Positions 1 to 7,445 of a stretch of 21,220 bases of DNA are shown piece by piece. Under the pieces are notes generated by a model. That model was not told the DNA's origin. It made no database searches and saw only the letters and a list, made by a program, of their open reading frames with translations. This DNA comes from JBBSUX01 sp038234045. Lineage in GTDB: Bacteria > Pseudomonadota > Gammaproteobacteria > Burkholderiales > Burkholderiaceae_C. Every line of letters begins with the position of its first letter. The first letter of the stretch is position 1. Location of the stretch: contig JBBSUX010000022.1 in NCBI GenBank assembly GCA_038234045.1, forward strand, positions 1 through 21,220, written 5' to 3'. The position numbers and the translations under genes are program-made.

Positions 1-1
1 G

Positions 2-217
2 GCGCCAGCCATCATCAACAACATGATCGATGCGTTCGCCCAGCTCAAGGCCAGCGGCGTGACGATCCTGCTGGTGGAGCAGAACCTCAACTTCGCCACG
101 CGGCTGGGCGACAGCGTGGCCGTGATGGACAACGGTCGCGTGGTGCACGCTGGCAGCATGGCGGCACTGGCGCAGGACGAGGCCTTGCAGCAATCCCTGC
201 TGGGGCTGGCGCTATGA
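2..217 (+). CDS. livF: ABC transporter ATP-binding protein, LivF-type (C-terminal end only)
   Basis: The 5' part lies outside the window. The frame is open from base 2 and leaves about 71 residues. The visible part starts just after the Walker B/D-loop (…APAIINNM) and contains LLVEQN, the switch region with Gln that is typical of LivF (LivG usually has VEHD), followed by a VMDNGRVVHAG segment and a short C-terminus. LivF proteins power import of branched-chain amino acids, amides or urea together with LivG, LivH and LivM. The livH- and livM-type permease genes follow on the same strand, so this belongs to that importer. The family call is solid. Substrate and exact paralogue (LivF or UrtE) cannot be decided from this fragment. 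Confidence 0.85.
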   Translation, partial: APAIINNMIDAFAQLKASGVTILLVEQNLNFATRLGDSVAVMDNGRVVHAGSMAALAQDEALQQSLLGLAL

Positions 218-240
218 CGTATTTCTTGTCTTCTTACTTG

Positions 241-257
241 TCCCTCTGGGAGAGGGA
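241..257. repeat. Short perfect hairpin between livF and livH
   Basis: TCCCTCT and AGAGGGA form a 7-bp perfect inverted repeat around a GGG loop in the 97-bp gap between the ATPase and the first permease. No T-run follows, so it is more likely an mRNA processing or stability element than a terminator. Its role is inference. Confidence 0.4.
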
Positions 258-314
258 GCAAAGCCTCACACCAAGCTTCTCTCGATCGGAGATTGAGCGG
301 GAAGGCTCAAAGCG

Positions 315-1298
315 ATGAAAGCGACTGAACTCGACTGGAAACCTCTGGCCCTGGTGCCGGTGCTGGCGCTCGCCGTGCTGCCCTTCATCGACTCGCCATC
401 GACCTGGATCACGCTCACAGTGGCCGGACTGGCGATGGGGATGATCATCTTCATCATCGCGTCGGGCCTGACGCTGGTGTTTGGCCTGATGGACGTGCTG
501 AACTTCGGCCATGGCGTGTTCATCGCGCTGGGCGCGTTCGTCGCCACCAGCGTGCTCGGAAGCATGGGCGACTGGACGGGCTCGCACCAACTCTGGCGCA
601 ACCTCGTGGCGGTCTTCCCGGCGATGCTTGCTGCGATGGCGGTGGCTGGCGCGGTGGGGCTCGCGTTCGAGCGCTTTCTCATCCGTCCGGTGTATGGCCA
701 GCACCTGAAGCAGATCCTCATCACGATGGGCGGTCTGATCATCGGCGAGGAGCTGATCAAAGTGGTGTGGGGCCCGGCGCAGATTCCGTTGCCGCTGCCG
801 TTTGCCATGCGCGGCTCGATCCTGATCGGCGACGCGGCCATCGAAAAGTACCGGCTGATTGCGGTGGTTGTCGGGCTGGTAGTTTTCGGGGTGCTGGCCT
901 GGACGCTGGCGCGCACCAAGGTTGGGCTGCTCATCCGCGCCGGCGTGCATGACCGCGAAATGGTCGAATCGCTCGGCTACCGCATTCGTCAGCTTTTTAT
1001 CGGCGTGTTCGTCGCCGGCAGCGCTCTCGCAGGCCTGGGTGGCGTGATGTGGGGTCTGTACCAGCAAAGCGTGGTGCCACAGATGGGCGCGCAGGTCAAT
1101 GTGCTGATCTTCATCGTCATCATCATCGGCGGGCTCGGCAGTACCGGCGGCGCGCTGATCGGTGCGCTGCTGGTGGGGCTGATGGCCAATTACACCGGCT
1201 TTCTGCTGCCCAAGGTGGCGCTGTTTTCCAATATCGCGTTGATGGTGGCGATTTTGCTGTGGCGCCCGCAGGGCGTGTATCCGGTGACGAATAGATGA
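315..1298 (+). CDS. livH: Branched-chain amino acid/amide ABC transporter permease, LivH-type
   Basis: The product is a 327-residue, very hydrophobic inner-membrane protein. Hallmarks of LivH permeases are the segment GLTLVFGLMDVLNFGHG (about residues 51-67), the cytoplasmic coupling loop around RAGVHDREMVESLGY that contacts the ATPases, and the Gly-rich C-terminal stretch IIIGGLGSTGGALIGALL. The N-terminus is somewhat longer than in the shortest family members. The start at 315 follows a purine-rich stretch (gggaagg, ending 9 bases upstream) that can serve as a ribosome binding site. It sits between the ATPase fragment and the LivM-type permease, so it forms half of the membrane channel. The substrate is not readable from sequence. 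Confidence 0.9.
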   Translation: MKATELDWKPLALVPVLALAVLPFIDSPSTWITLTVAGLAMGMIIFIIASGLTLVFGLMDVLNFGHGVFIALGAFVATSVLGSMGDWTGSHQLWRNLVAVFPAMLAAMAVAGAVGLAFERFLIRPVYGQHLKQILITMGGLIIGEELIKVVWGPAQIPLPLPFAMRGSILIGDAAIEKYRLIAVVVGLVVFGVLAWTLARTKVGLLIRAGVHDREMVESLGYRIRQLFIGVFVAGSALAGLGGVMWGLYQQSVVPQMGAQVNVLIFIVIIIGGLGSTGGALIGALLVGLMANYTGFLLPKVALFSNIALMVAILLWRPQGVYPVTNR

Positions 1299-1299
1299 C

Positions 1300-1387
1300 T
1301 CCCCCCCGTTGCTTGCTCGCTACGAGTAGCCGCCTCCCCCCTCGAGGGGGCAGCACCAGTGGCCCGGCAAAGCCGGTTCCACGGTGC
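1300..1387 (+). repeat. Interspersed intergenic repeat, copy 1 (two-hairpin element)
   Basis: The gap between livH and livM is filled by an element with a C-run, a perfect 14-bp palindrome CCCCCTCGAGGGGG (1337-1350), and a large imperfect hairpin (1353-1387). The hairpin's tip is CCGGC-AAA-GCCGG (1364-1376). A related element lies in the opposite orientation at 14109-14184. From memory, elements with this CGGCAAAGCCG tip are frequent between genes in Comamonadaceae. The element ends inside the longest possible livM reading frame, which argues for the later livM start at 1465. Confidence 0.65.
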
Positions 1388-1464
1388 TCCTGGTGTTTGG
1401 CCCGTGGTGCGACGAGTGCGCAGGCTTTTTTCAGGCGCAGCGCGAAGATTCGAAAGTTTTACCC

Positions 1465-2553
1465 ATGTTGAGTCGCATTCTTTCGGGCGACTTTCCGCGC
1501 AGCCGCGTGCTGGCGGTGCTGCTGCTCGCCATCTTTTTCGGACTGGCGTTCGCGCCGTTCCTGTTTCCTGGCGTCAAGGCGCTGTCGGTGGCCGCCAAGG
1601 TGCTGGTTTTTATCGTGCTGGTCGCCAGCTTCGATCTGTTGCTGGGCTACACCGGCATCGTGAGCTTTGCCCACACCATGTTCTTCGGCATCGGCGCTTA
1701 TGGTGTGGCGATCGCCAGCACGCGCATGGGCGCAGGCTGGGGCGCGCTGGCCGTGGGCATCGCTGGCGCGCTCGCGCTGTCCTTCGTGCTGGCGCTGGCC
1801 ATCGGCCTGTTCTCGCTGCGCGTGCGTGCCATCTTCTTCGCCATGATCACGCTGGCAGTGGCAGCGGCGTTCCAGACATTCGCCTCGCAACTGTTCGAGA
1901 TTACCGGCGGCGAAGACGGCCTCACCTTCCGTATCCCCGAGCTGCTTTCGCCCAGTCACGAGTTTTTCGAAGACCCGGTGCTGGGCGTTTCCATCGATGG
2001 CCGATTGCTGAGCTACTACCTACTGTTCGTTGCTGCCGTGGTGCTGGTGCTGGCGCTGCTGCGCATCGTCAATTCGCCCTTTGGCCGCGTGCTGCAGGCG
2101 ATCCGCGAGAACGAATTTCGCGCCGAGGCGATCGGCTACCGCGTGGTGGTGTACCGCACGCTCTCTAGCGTGATCTCGGCCCTGTTCGCGTGCCTGGCTG
2201 GGGCGATGCTGGCGGTCTGGCTGCGCTACAACGGGCCGGAAACCACGCTGTCGTTCGAAATCATGATCGACGTGCTGCTCATCGTCGTCATCGGCGGCAT
2301 GGGAACGATCTACGGCGCGGCCATCGGTGCGGTGTTGTTCCTTATCGCGCAAAGCTATCTGCAGGATTTGTTGCGACTCGGCAGCGAAGCGGCCAGTGGC
2401 GGCCTGCCATGGCTCGCTGCGCTGCTTTCGCCCGACCGCTGGCTGCTGTGGCTGGGCGTGTTGTTCGTGCTGTCGGTTTATTACTTTCCGACTGGCGTGG
2501 TGGGGCGTCTACGCGCCAGCGCCGCCGTGGGTCGAAGGCGCGGAGCGAAGTGA
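1465..2553 (+). CDS. livM: Branched-chain amino acid/amide ABC transporter permease, LivM-type
   Basis: The product is a 362-residue polytopic membrane protein. Family marks are LLLGYTGIVSFAHTMFFGIGAYG (about residues 58-80, split here by the membrane helix), the ATPase-coupling loop IRENEFRAEAIGYR with its conserved Glu/Asn/Arg/Ala/Gly pattern, and the C-terminal IVVIGGMGTIYGAAIGA. The frame stays open upstream to a GTG at 1384, but that part is repeat-derived and does not look like a LivM N-terminus. ATG 1465 with GAAAG about ten bases upstream is therefore preferred. With the LivH-type protein it makes the channel of an importer powered by the LivF/LivG ATPases. It is followed after 64 bases by an alpha/beta hydrolase gene that is probably co-transcribed. 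Confidence 0.88.
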   Translation: MLSRILSGDFPRSRVLAVLLLAIFFGLAFAPFLFPGVKALSVAAKVLVFIVLVASFDLLLGYTGIVSFAHTMFFGIGAYGVAIASTRMGAGWGALAVGIAGALALSFVLALAIGLFSLRVRAIFFAMITLAVAAAFQTFASQLFEITGGEDGLTFRIPELLSPSHEFFEDPVLGVSIDGRLLSYYLLFVAAVVLVLALLRIVNSPFGRVLQAIRENEFRAEAIGYRVVVYRTLSSVISALFACLAGAMLAVWLRYNGPETTLSFEIMIDVLLIVVIGGMGTIYGAAIGAVLFLIAQSYLQDLLRLGSEAASGGLPWLAALLSPDRWLLWLGVLFVLSVYYFPTGVVGRLRASAAVGRRRGAK

Positions 2554-2604
2554 TGGCGCCCGAAACATTTCAACGAGCGAGCATCCGATGACGCATTCCC
2601 TTCT

Positions 2605-2612
2605 GGAAGGAG
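2605..2612 (+). promoter_or_regulatory. Strong ribosome binding site deciding the hydrolase start
   Basis: GGAAGGAG ends five bases before ATG 2618 and is the best Shine-Dalgarno match in this region. It favours ATG 2618 over the in-frame ATG 2588 and over the much longer upstream frame that overlaps livM. Confidence 0.6.
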
Positions 2613-2617
2613 ACTTC

Positions 2618-3496
2618 ATGCAGCCGCGCTCGCGCTACCTCGTCTGTGCCGGCTACGAGATCCACTACACCGAATGGGGCGCGCCCGACGCACCAGTGGT
2701 GGTGGCCTGGCATGGATTGGCGCGCACTGGGCGCGATATGGACCCGCTCGCCGCACACCTGGCCGCGCGCTACCGCGTGCTGTGTCCCGACATGCTGGGT
2801 CGTGGCCTCAGCCAATGGAGCGCACGGCCAAAAGAAGACTACTGCCTGGCGTTTTACGCGCACATTGCCGCCGATTTTTTCCGTCACCTGCAGATCGAGC
2901 AAGCCCACTGGATCGGCACCTCGATGGGTGGGGCTCTCGGAATCGCCTGTGCCAGCGGCCTGGCAGAGCCAGCGCTCAAGGGCGCTATCCGCAGTCTGGT
3001 CCTCAACGACAGTGCGCCGGAAGTGGCTGCACCCGCAGTGGCACGCATCCGCGCTTATGCGAGCGCACCGCCAGTGTTCGGTACGGTGACCGAGTTGGAA
3101 ACGTTCTTTCGCCGGGCGTATGCGCCCTACGGCTGGTTGCCAGATGCGCAGTGGCGTGCGCTGACCGAGAGTTCGGTGCGGCGCTTGCTCGACGGCCGCG
3201 TTACCCCGCACTACGACCCGGCCATGATGTGCCAGTTCACTGCGCACGATGACGACTACCGCATCTGGAACCACTACGACGCGCTGGATTTGCCGGTGTT
3301 GTGCCTGCGTGGTGCAGAGTCAGATCTGGTGTTGCGGGAAACCATTGAGCTGATGCGTCATCGCGGCCCGGGAGCCGCTGGTCGGCTCGACGCGGTGGAA
3401 GTGGCGGGCTGCGGCCACGCGCCAGCACTGAATACGTCAGCGCACTGGGAGTTGGTCGATGCGTTCCTGCAAAGGGCCGAGGATGCAGGTGCCTGA
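2618..3496 (+). CDS. Alpha/beta-fold hydrolase
   Basis: The product has 292 residues and no signal peptide, so it is probably cytoplasmic. It shows the complete alpha/beta hydrolase layout: oxyanion HG motif (WHGLART, His32-Gly33), nucleophile elbow GTSMGG with Ser102, acid LRGAESD (Asp236), and catalytic His267 in GCGHAP. It resembles the MhpC/esterase-type part of the superfamily, but the substrate (ester, lactone, amide or C-C bond) cannot be told from sequence. It lies 64 bases behind livM on the same strand and just before a terminator, so it is likely the last gene of the transporter operon and may act on the imported compound. That functional link is inference from context. Confidence 0.88.
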   Translation: MQPRSRYLVCAGYEIHYTEWGAPDAPVVVAWHGLARTGRDMDPLAAHLAARYRVLCPDMLGRGLSQWSARPKEDYCLAFYAHIAADFFRHLQIEQAHWIGTSMGGALGIACASGLAEPALKGAIRSLVLNDSAPEVAAPAVARIRAYASAPPVFGTVTELETFFRRAYAPYGWLPDAQWRALTESSVRRLLDGRVTPHYDPAMMCQFTAHDDDYRIWNHYDALDLPVLCLRGAESDLVLRETIELMRHRGPGAAGRLDAVEVAGCGHAPALNTSAHWELVDAFLQRAEDAGA

Positions 3497-3510
3497 GCCA
3501 GGCGTTTTTT
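3491..3510 (+). terminator. Rho-independent terminator overlapping the hydrolase stop codon
   Basis: GCCTG-AGC-CAGGC (3491-3503) forms a 5-bp G/C-rich stem with a 3-base loop, followed by G and six T. The hydrolase TGA (3494-3496) lies inside the stem. It would end the livF-livH-livM-hydrolase transcript before the convergent gene that ends at 3531. The stem is short, hence moderate confidence. Confidence 0.6.
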
Positions 3511-3530
3511 GCATCCCGGTATTCCGCCGT

Positions 3531-5036
3531 TCAGTTCAGCGCCATTCGCGCAAAACGTTGCGTTGCCAGCAGACCCGCCGGCATCCAGTGCCGTGAAGGT
3601 GCCATCGCATCGACCAGCAGTGCGCCCAAGGCTGAGCCGTCTGCGGCCTGAGCGATCTGTTCTTCGAGCGCTTCAACATCCGGATCGAGCAGTGCGCCCA
3701 GATCGATGCTTGACGGTGCAGCAGGTGCGCGCGCTGCATCGAGACGTTGTTGCGCCTTGAAGCTGCGGGGTCGCTTGAGGACATTGGCCGTATCGCCATC
3801 CGCGCCGACGCCCGGATGCACCACCGGCGCGCCATCTGCGCTGGCTACGTCGCCCCGGAGCCAGTCCTGGATGAGCTGCAGTTCGTAGCTGCCGAAGACG
3901 CCGAACATTTCGGCGTGGTCGCCTTCGAGCAGCTTCCAGAAGCGGCTTTGCTGCGGCGGCGCATTGCGCACGATCCAGCCTGCCTGCTCGAGCGCACGAA
4001 GAAAGTCGGGCACCTGCTGCGGATCGCCTAGCCACTCATTCACGCTTTTGCCGGCAACGCGGCAATAGTCCGAATGTGCATTGCGGCCGGCTGCGCTCTT
4101 GCCGATGAAGATGCGTTCCACCTCGGCCTGAATGTCGAAGCTCTCGATCACCTGGGTGGTGCCCATGCCTAGATCGTTCATGCGAAAACCGTCCTGTACG
4201 CGGCGGTAGAAATCTTCTGCGTCGGCAACGCGTGGCAGTGCGGCCAATACTGCGTCGACGGCGCGGTGGGCGTGCCCGGTATCGGCGTTGTCCACCGTCA
4301 CATGCAGGGTGAAGTAATACGGGTCGATGCCCAGCTCGTTGAGCTCATACGCGGTGATCGGCAGGTGCAGCGGCAGCTGTTCATAGCCCAGGTTGAAGCC
4401 GATCACTTCGGGCAGCCACCCATCGGTGTGTGCTGCGAGCGCAAGCTGCAACGCGCCCTGCGTGTAGTGCGCATCGGGCAGATCTTCCCAGTGGTCGAGC
4501 CCGTGCGCCGCCAGCAGCTGTCGATACAGCAGCACGTGGTTGCGATCGGCGCGCCCGTCGCCCAGCTCTTCCACATAGGTCCGCACCAGTTCCGAAAAGC
4601 GCGGGTTCTGCCAGTGCCGCAGCACGCCGTGCAGCCAACTGCCATCGACCAGCTTGGTCGGGGCGACGCCGCGCAGGAAGAACAGAGCGTGCGAACGATT
4701 GCGAAAGAAGCGCCGGGGTGCCCCGGCCTTGCGATCCGCCAGATAGCGTTGATAGAGGGCGCCAGTGGCTTGCGTCTGCGCACGCATCCACGCGGGCAGG
4801 TCGTGCGCGTTGGCGGGCAGGCTGCAGGGCAGGGAGCGCACGGCGGCGCGTTGCTTGTGCAGCCACTCTCCTGTCGCACGTCGCGTCGATGCGTCCTCAG
4901 GACTGCGCAGCAGCGCTTCGTGGCGCGCCCGATCGGAGGCAAGTTCAGCACGTGAAGCAGGTGCTGCAGCGTCGGCATGGGGAGGATCGGGAATGTCCAG
5001 GCGGACAGCGGGGCGAGCAGTCATGGCGGCGTTCAT
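3531..5036 (-). CDS. Iron-containing redox enzyme family protein (heme-oxygenase-like putative diiron oxidase)
   Basis: The product has 501 residues and no signal peptide. The centre matches the Haem_oxygenas_2/HDO fold. YVEELGDG with a His ten residues after Glu157 (His167) gives the first Glu/His ligand pair. LPEVIGFNLGYE (about 208-219) supplies a further Glu. YFTLHVTVDNADTGHAH (about 241-257) supplies the His245, Asp249 and His255/257 set. HDO proteins use two irons and O2; known examples (UndA, BesC, SznF, CADD) fragment fatty or amino acids or N-oxygenate. The C-terminal half (300-395, WKLLEGDHAEMFGVFGSYE) and a Pro/Ala-rich tail are extra to small HDOs. Ligand assignments are by pattern and the substrate is unknown. 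An in-frame ATG five codons in (5024) is an alternative start; neither has a strong ribosome binding site. Confidence 0.75.
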   Translation of the reverse strand: MNAAMTARPAVRLDIPDPPHADAAAPASRAELASDRARHEALLRSPEDASTRRATGEWLHKQRAAVRSLPCSLPANAHDLPAWMRAQTQATGALYQRYLADRKAGAPRRFFRNRSHALFFLRGVAPTKLVDGSWLHGVLRHWQNPRFSELVRTYVEELGDGRADRNHVLLYRQLLAAHGLDHWEDLPDAHYTQGALQLALAAHTDGWLPEVIGFNLGYEQLPLHLPITAYELNELGIDPYYFTLHVTVDNADTGHAHRAVDAVLAALPRVADAEDFYRRVQDGFRMNDLGMGTTQVIESFDIQAEVERIFIGKSAAGRNAHSDYCRVAGKSVNEWLGDPQQVPDFLRALEQAGWIVRNAPPQQSRFWKLLEGDHAEMFGVFGSYELQLIQDWLRGDVASADGAPVVHPGVGADGDTANVLKRPRSFKAQQRLDAARAPAAPSSIDLGALLDPDVEALEEQIAQAADGSALGALLVDAMAPSRHWMPAGLLATQRFARMALN

Positions 5037-5287
5037 TCGTTGATGGCAGAGGCCCCACCGTTTGCTCTAGCGCGGCGCCCTGTTTACGGAGACCTTCAAC
5101 ACGCCTTGCCCTTAAGCAGGGGGCGCGCTGGCAGACTCAACGCGGGAAAGATCACTGCACTATCACTGCGCCCCACGCTGATCCCTATCGGCGTGTGCGC
5201 GCAGCGACCGTGGGAGGGCTCCTACCGCCTGGGTGCGACTGTCCGGCGATCGTATCGCGCTCACCAGGGGCAGGCGCCGATCCTGTC
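5037..5287. other. Intergenic region between the diiron protein gene and the GGDEF gene
   Basis: This holds 251 bases between two minus-strand genes. I see no convincing gene. The only structure noted is an imperfect hairpin at 5210-5225 (GTGGGA/TCCTAC, one mismatch), reminiscent of REP-type palindromes but without a second copy here. The promoter of the diiron gene should lie in the part near 5040-5110, but I could not identify clear boxes. Confidence 0.4.
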
Positions 5288-6400
5288 TCAGCCGCTGACG
5301 ACGCAGTTGCGACCTGCAGCCTTGGCGTGGTACATGGCCTTGTCGGCCCGTGCCAGGGTCGCGTCCAGCAAGTCGCCGGCCTGATGCGGCGCGAAACCGA
5401 TCGACACCGTCAGCGGCGCTGCACCGGGTGCCTGCAACTCGGGCACCCGCAGATGCGAGAGATCGGCCCTCAGACGCTCGAGAAGTACGTGCGCCGCGGT
5501 CATGGAGGTGTCGCACAACATCAGGACGAACTCTTCGCCACCCCAGCGTGCCACCACATCGGATTCACGGGTACCGCGGTGAAGCGCAATGGCGAGCAGG
5601 CGCAGCGCGGCGTCGCCAGCCGCATGGCCGTAGCCATCGTTGATGCGCTTGAAATGATCCACATCCAGTTGCGCGAGAACCATCGTGCGGCCCGACCGCT
5701 CAGCGCGCGCCAGCTCGCGTTGCATGAGTTCGCGCATGTGGCGGCGGTTGACCAGCCCGGTGAGCTCGTCGCGCGTGACCAGCTCCTGAATGTCGGACAA
5801 GGCCTTGATCAGTTCACGCTTCTGCTGCCGCAAGCGTGCGCGCATGCGCTGCATTCTGAGCGCCAGCGCAATGCTGCCCGATAGCACGATGGCGGTCATC
5901 ATCACGTAGGCCGCATCGAGCGCGTGAGCGCCGGTGCTCCGATCGTGCAAACCGGCACTTATCGCAACTGCGCCGACAAACAGGACGAGCGTTGCTCCGC
6001 CGGCGATGCACATACGGCGAGGATCGAGCCCGAAGGTGCCGAATAAGAGAATCATGGACAGCACCGATGGCACGATGCCGCGGGCGCTTTCGGCCAGCAC
6101 ATAGGCGACCGAACCACTTGCTACGGCAAAAAGCATCTGCGGCAAGGTCAGGGCCGGATCACTCCAGCTGCGCGTCATACCGCTGCGGATCAAGCCGAGC
6201 ATGAGCAGCATGCCGCCCACGGAAACCGCAGTCCACAGCCGGATCGGCAAGATCGGCGCCAGCCCGGCCTGGGCAATCAGGTTCATCACCACAGCGCTTA
6301 GCGACATCAAAAGCGTCGCGAGCGCCGCCATGCTGACGCGGATGCGGGTGGCGTTATCGGATCCCAGCAGAATCAGTGTCCAGCGGCGTGAAGGGACCAT
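5288..6400 (-). CDS. Membrane-bound diguanylate cyclase (GGDEF domain)
   Basis: The product has 370 residues. The N-terminal half has about six hydrophobic segments (roughly 23-45, 49-72, 87-103, 109-125, 131-150, 164-182), forming an inner-membrane sensor. A short helical linker (about 183-208) leads to a GGDEF domain that starts at DELTGLVNRR (211-220). The active-site motif GGEEF is intact (287-291), and the metal-binding Asp is in LDVDHF (246-250). An inhibitory I-site RxxD (Arg278-Asp281) lies five residues before GGEEF. The enzyme should therefore make c-di-GMP from two GTP and be product-inhibited. No EAL domain is present. I cannot assign the sensor part to a named family. It stands alone, with its own putative promoter. 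Confidence 0.92.
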   Translation of the reverse strand: MVPSRRWTLILLGSDNATRIRVSMAALATLLMSLSAVVMNLIAQAGLAPILPIRLWTAVSVGGMLLMLGLIRSGMTRSWSDPALTLPQMLFAVASGSVAYVLAESARGIVPSVLSMILLFGTFGLDPRRMCIAGGATLVLFVGAVAISAGLHDRSTGAHALDAAYVMMTAIVLSGSIALALRMQRMRARLRQQKRELIKALSDIQELVTRDELTGLVNRRHMRELMQRELARAERSGRTMVLAQLDVDHFKRINDGYGHAAGDAALRLLAIALHRGTRESDVVARWGGEEFVLMLCDTSMTAAHVLLERLRADLSHLRVPELQAPGAAPLTVSIGFAPHQAGDLLDATLARADKAMYHAKAAGRNCVVSG

Positions 6401-6459
6401 ATCGCGCAGATGCCCTTTTCCCGGGCGGGCCCGGCGACGTTCCTGAATGAAGCGCCGGG

Positions 6460-6465
6460 ATTATA
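6460..6465 (-). promoter_or_regulatory. Putative sigma-70 -10 box for the diguanylate cyclase gene
   Basis: On the minus strand a perfect TATAAT lies about 60 bases upstream of the GGDEF gene's ATG. No good -35 hexamer is visible at 16-18 bases. The box lies in a short non-coding gap (6401-6564), which supports but does not prove a promoter. Confidence 0.35.
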
Positions 6466-6564
6466 GGTTCGGGCCCTGACACAGCCATTACCCGTGCCGA
6501 ACCCTTACCAAGTATTGATGCATGGCCCCTTGGAGCCAGCGATGCAACTACGAGCCCGGCCGGC

Positions 6565-7350
6565 TTAGACCAGTCGTGCCAGTGCCGCCAGCGGGGCGGT
6601 TTCTGCCCGCAAGGTGCGACTCCCGAGGCTTGCCGGGCGGAAGCCATGGCGCAGTGCGAGCGCCTCCTCCTGCGGTGAGAGGCCGCCTTCCGGTCCCGAT
6701 AGCAGGATGACATCAGGAGCGGGATGGCCTGACGCACGCAGCAGGATTTCCGATCCCGGTGCGAAGGAAAGCACCAGGCGCTCTGCCGCAAGCCAAGTGG
6801 CAGTGCTATCGCCGATGCCTTCGGCCGGATCGACGCGACTGCCTGCGTCATCTTCATTGGAAAACGCCCCAGCGGCCTGCCAACAAGCTGCCAGGGTCAG
6901 CACCCGATGCAACACCGGCACGCGAATGCGACCGCTTTGCTCGCATGCGGCGATCGCCACATTGCGCCAGTGCGCCTCCTTCTTCGCAGCGCGATCGCCG
7001 GTAAGACGCAGCACGCTGCGCTCGGCAGCCAGCGGCTGGATGCTGGCGGCGCCCAGCTCGGTGGCCTTTTCGACGAACCAGTCCATGCGGTCGCTCGCAA
7101 TGAGGCCCACGGCTAGATGGATGCCGCGAGCTGCCTCACGCTCGACGGCGTGATGCGCGCCGATGTCAGCGATGACTTCGCTGCGGCCCATGCGCTGCAC
7201 GGCGGCGGCATATTCGCCGCCGCGACCGTCGAACAGGGTCAGCGCATCGCCCGGCTGCAGGCGCAAAACCTGCACATGGCGCGCCGCGCCGGGCGGGAGA
7301 TCGAGCCGGTTGCCGGCAGCCAGCTCGGTGGAGCAGTAAATACGGGGCAC
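6565..7350 (-). CDS. rsmE: 16S rRNA (uracil-1498-N3)-methyltransferase RsmE
   Basis: The product has about 261 residues, the usual length. It has an N-terminal PUA-like RNA-binding region (MPRIYC…, ARHVQVLRLQPGD) and a SPOUT methyltransferase domain with the family marks VEKATELG, CEQSGR (about 137-142), LSGPEGGLSPQE (about 218-229, part of the trefoil-knot SAM site) and LGSRTLRAETA near the C-terminus. It methylates N3 of U1498 in 16S rRNA. The frame can begin at TTG 7353 or GTG 7350. GTG is chosen because it gives the typical MPR start. An odd segment (about 162-190, acidic and Gly/Ser-rich) before the last helices looks like a loop insertion. It lies downstream of amgK on the same strand, 95 bases away, with a repeat fragment between them. 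Confidence 0.94.
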   Translation of the reverse strand: MPRIYCSTELAAGNRLDLPPGAARHVQVLRLQPGDALTLFDGRGGEYAAAVQRMGRSEVIADIGAHHAVEREAARGIHLAVGLIASDRMDWFVEKATELGAASIQPLAAERSVLRLTGDRAAKKEAHWRNVAIAACEQSGRIRVPVLHRVLTLAACWQAAGAFSNEDDAGSRVDPAEGIGDSTATWLAAERLVLSFAPGSEILLRASGHPAPDVILLSGPEGGLSPQEEALALRHGFRPASLGSRTLRAETAPLAALARLV

Positions 7351-7371
7351 CAAAAAATACTACGAATAAAG

Positions 7372-7388
7372 TAGCTGATAGCGCTTAT
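7372..7388. repeat. Interspersed repeat fragment TAGCTGATAGCGCTTAT, copy A
   Basis: This 17-base word is identical to bases 13993-14009 behind rsmA. In this copy the partner arm (ATAAAGGGC) pairs only imperfectly, so it looks like a decayed copy. It sits in the AT-rich gap between amgK and rsmE. From memory, close relatives (TAGCTGCTAGCGCTTAT type) are abundant between genes in Comamonadaceae. Confidence 0.6.
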
Positions 7389-7445
7389 GTATAAAGGGCC
7401 GAAGACATTTTTTATTCATAAAAATTGAGCTTTCACCCTACCGGC

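Noticed and set aside
1359..2168. 269-codon plus-strand frame overlapping livM in another phase
   Set aside because: Arg/Gly/Ala-rich shadow; the livM frame has clear permease motifs throughout.
4430..5884. 484-codon plus-strand frame across the diiron and GGDEF genes
   Set aside because: It spans parts of two real minus-strand genes and the gap between them; Arg/Ala/Gln-rich without domains.
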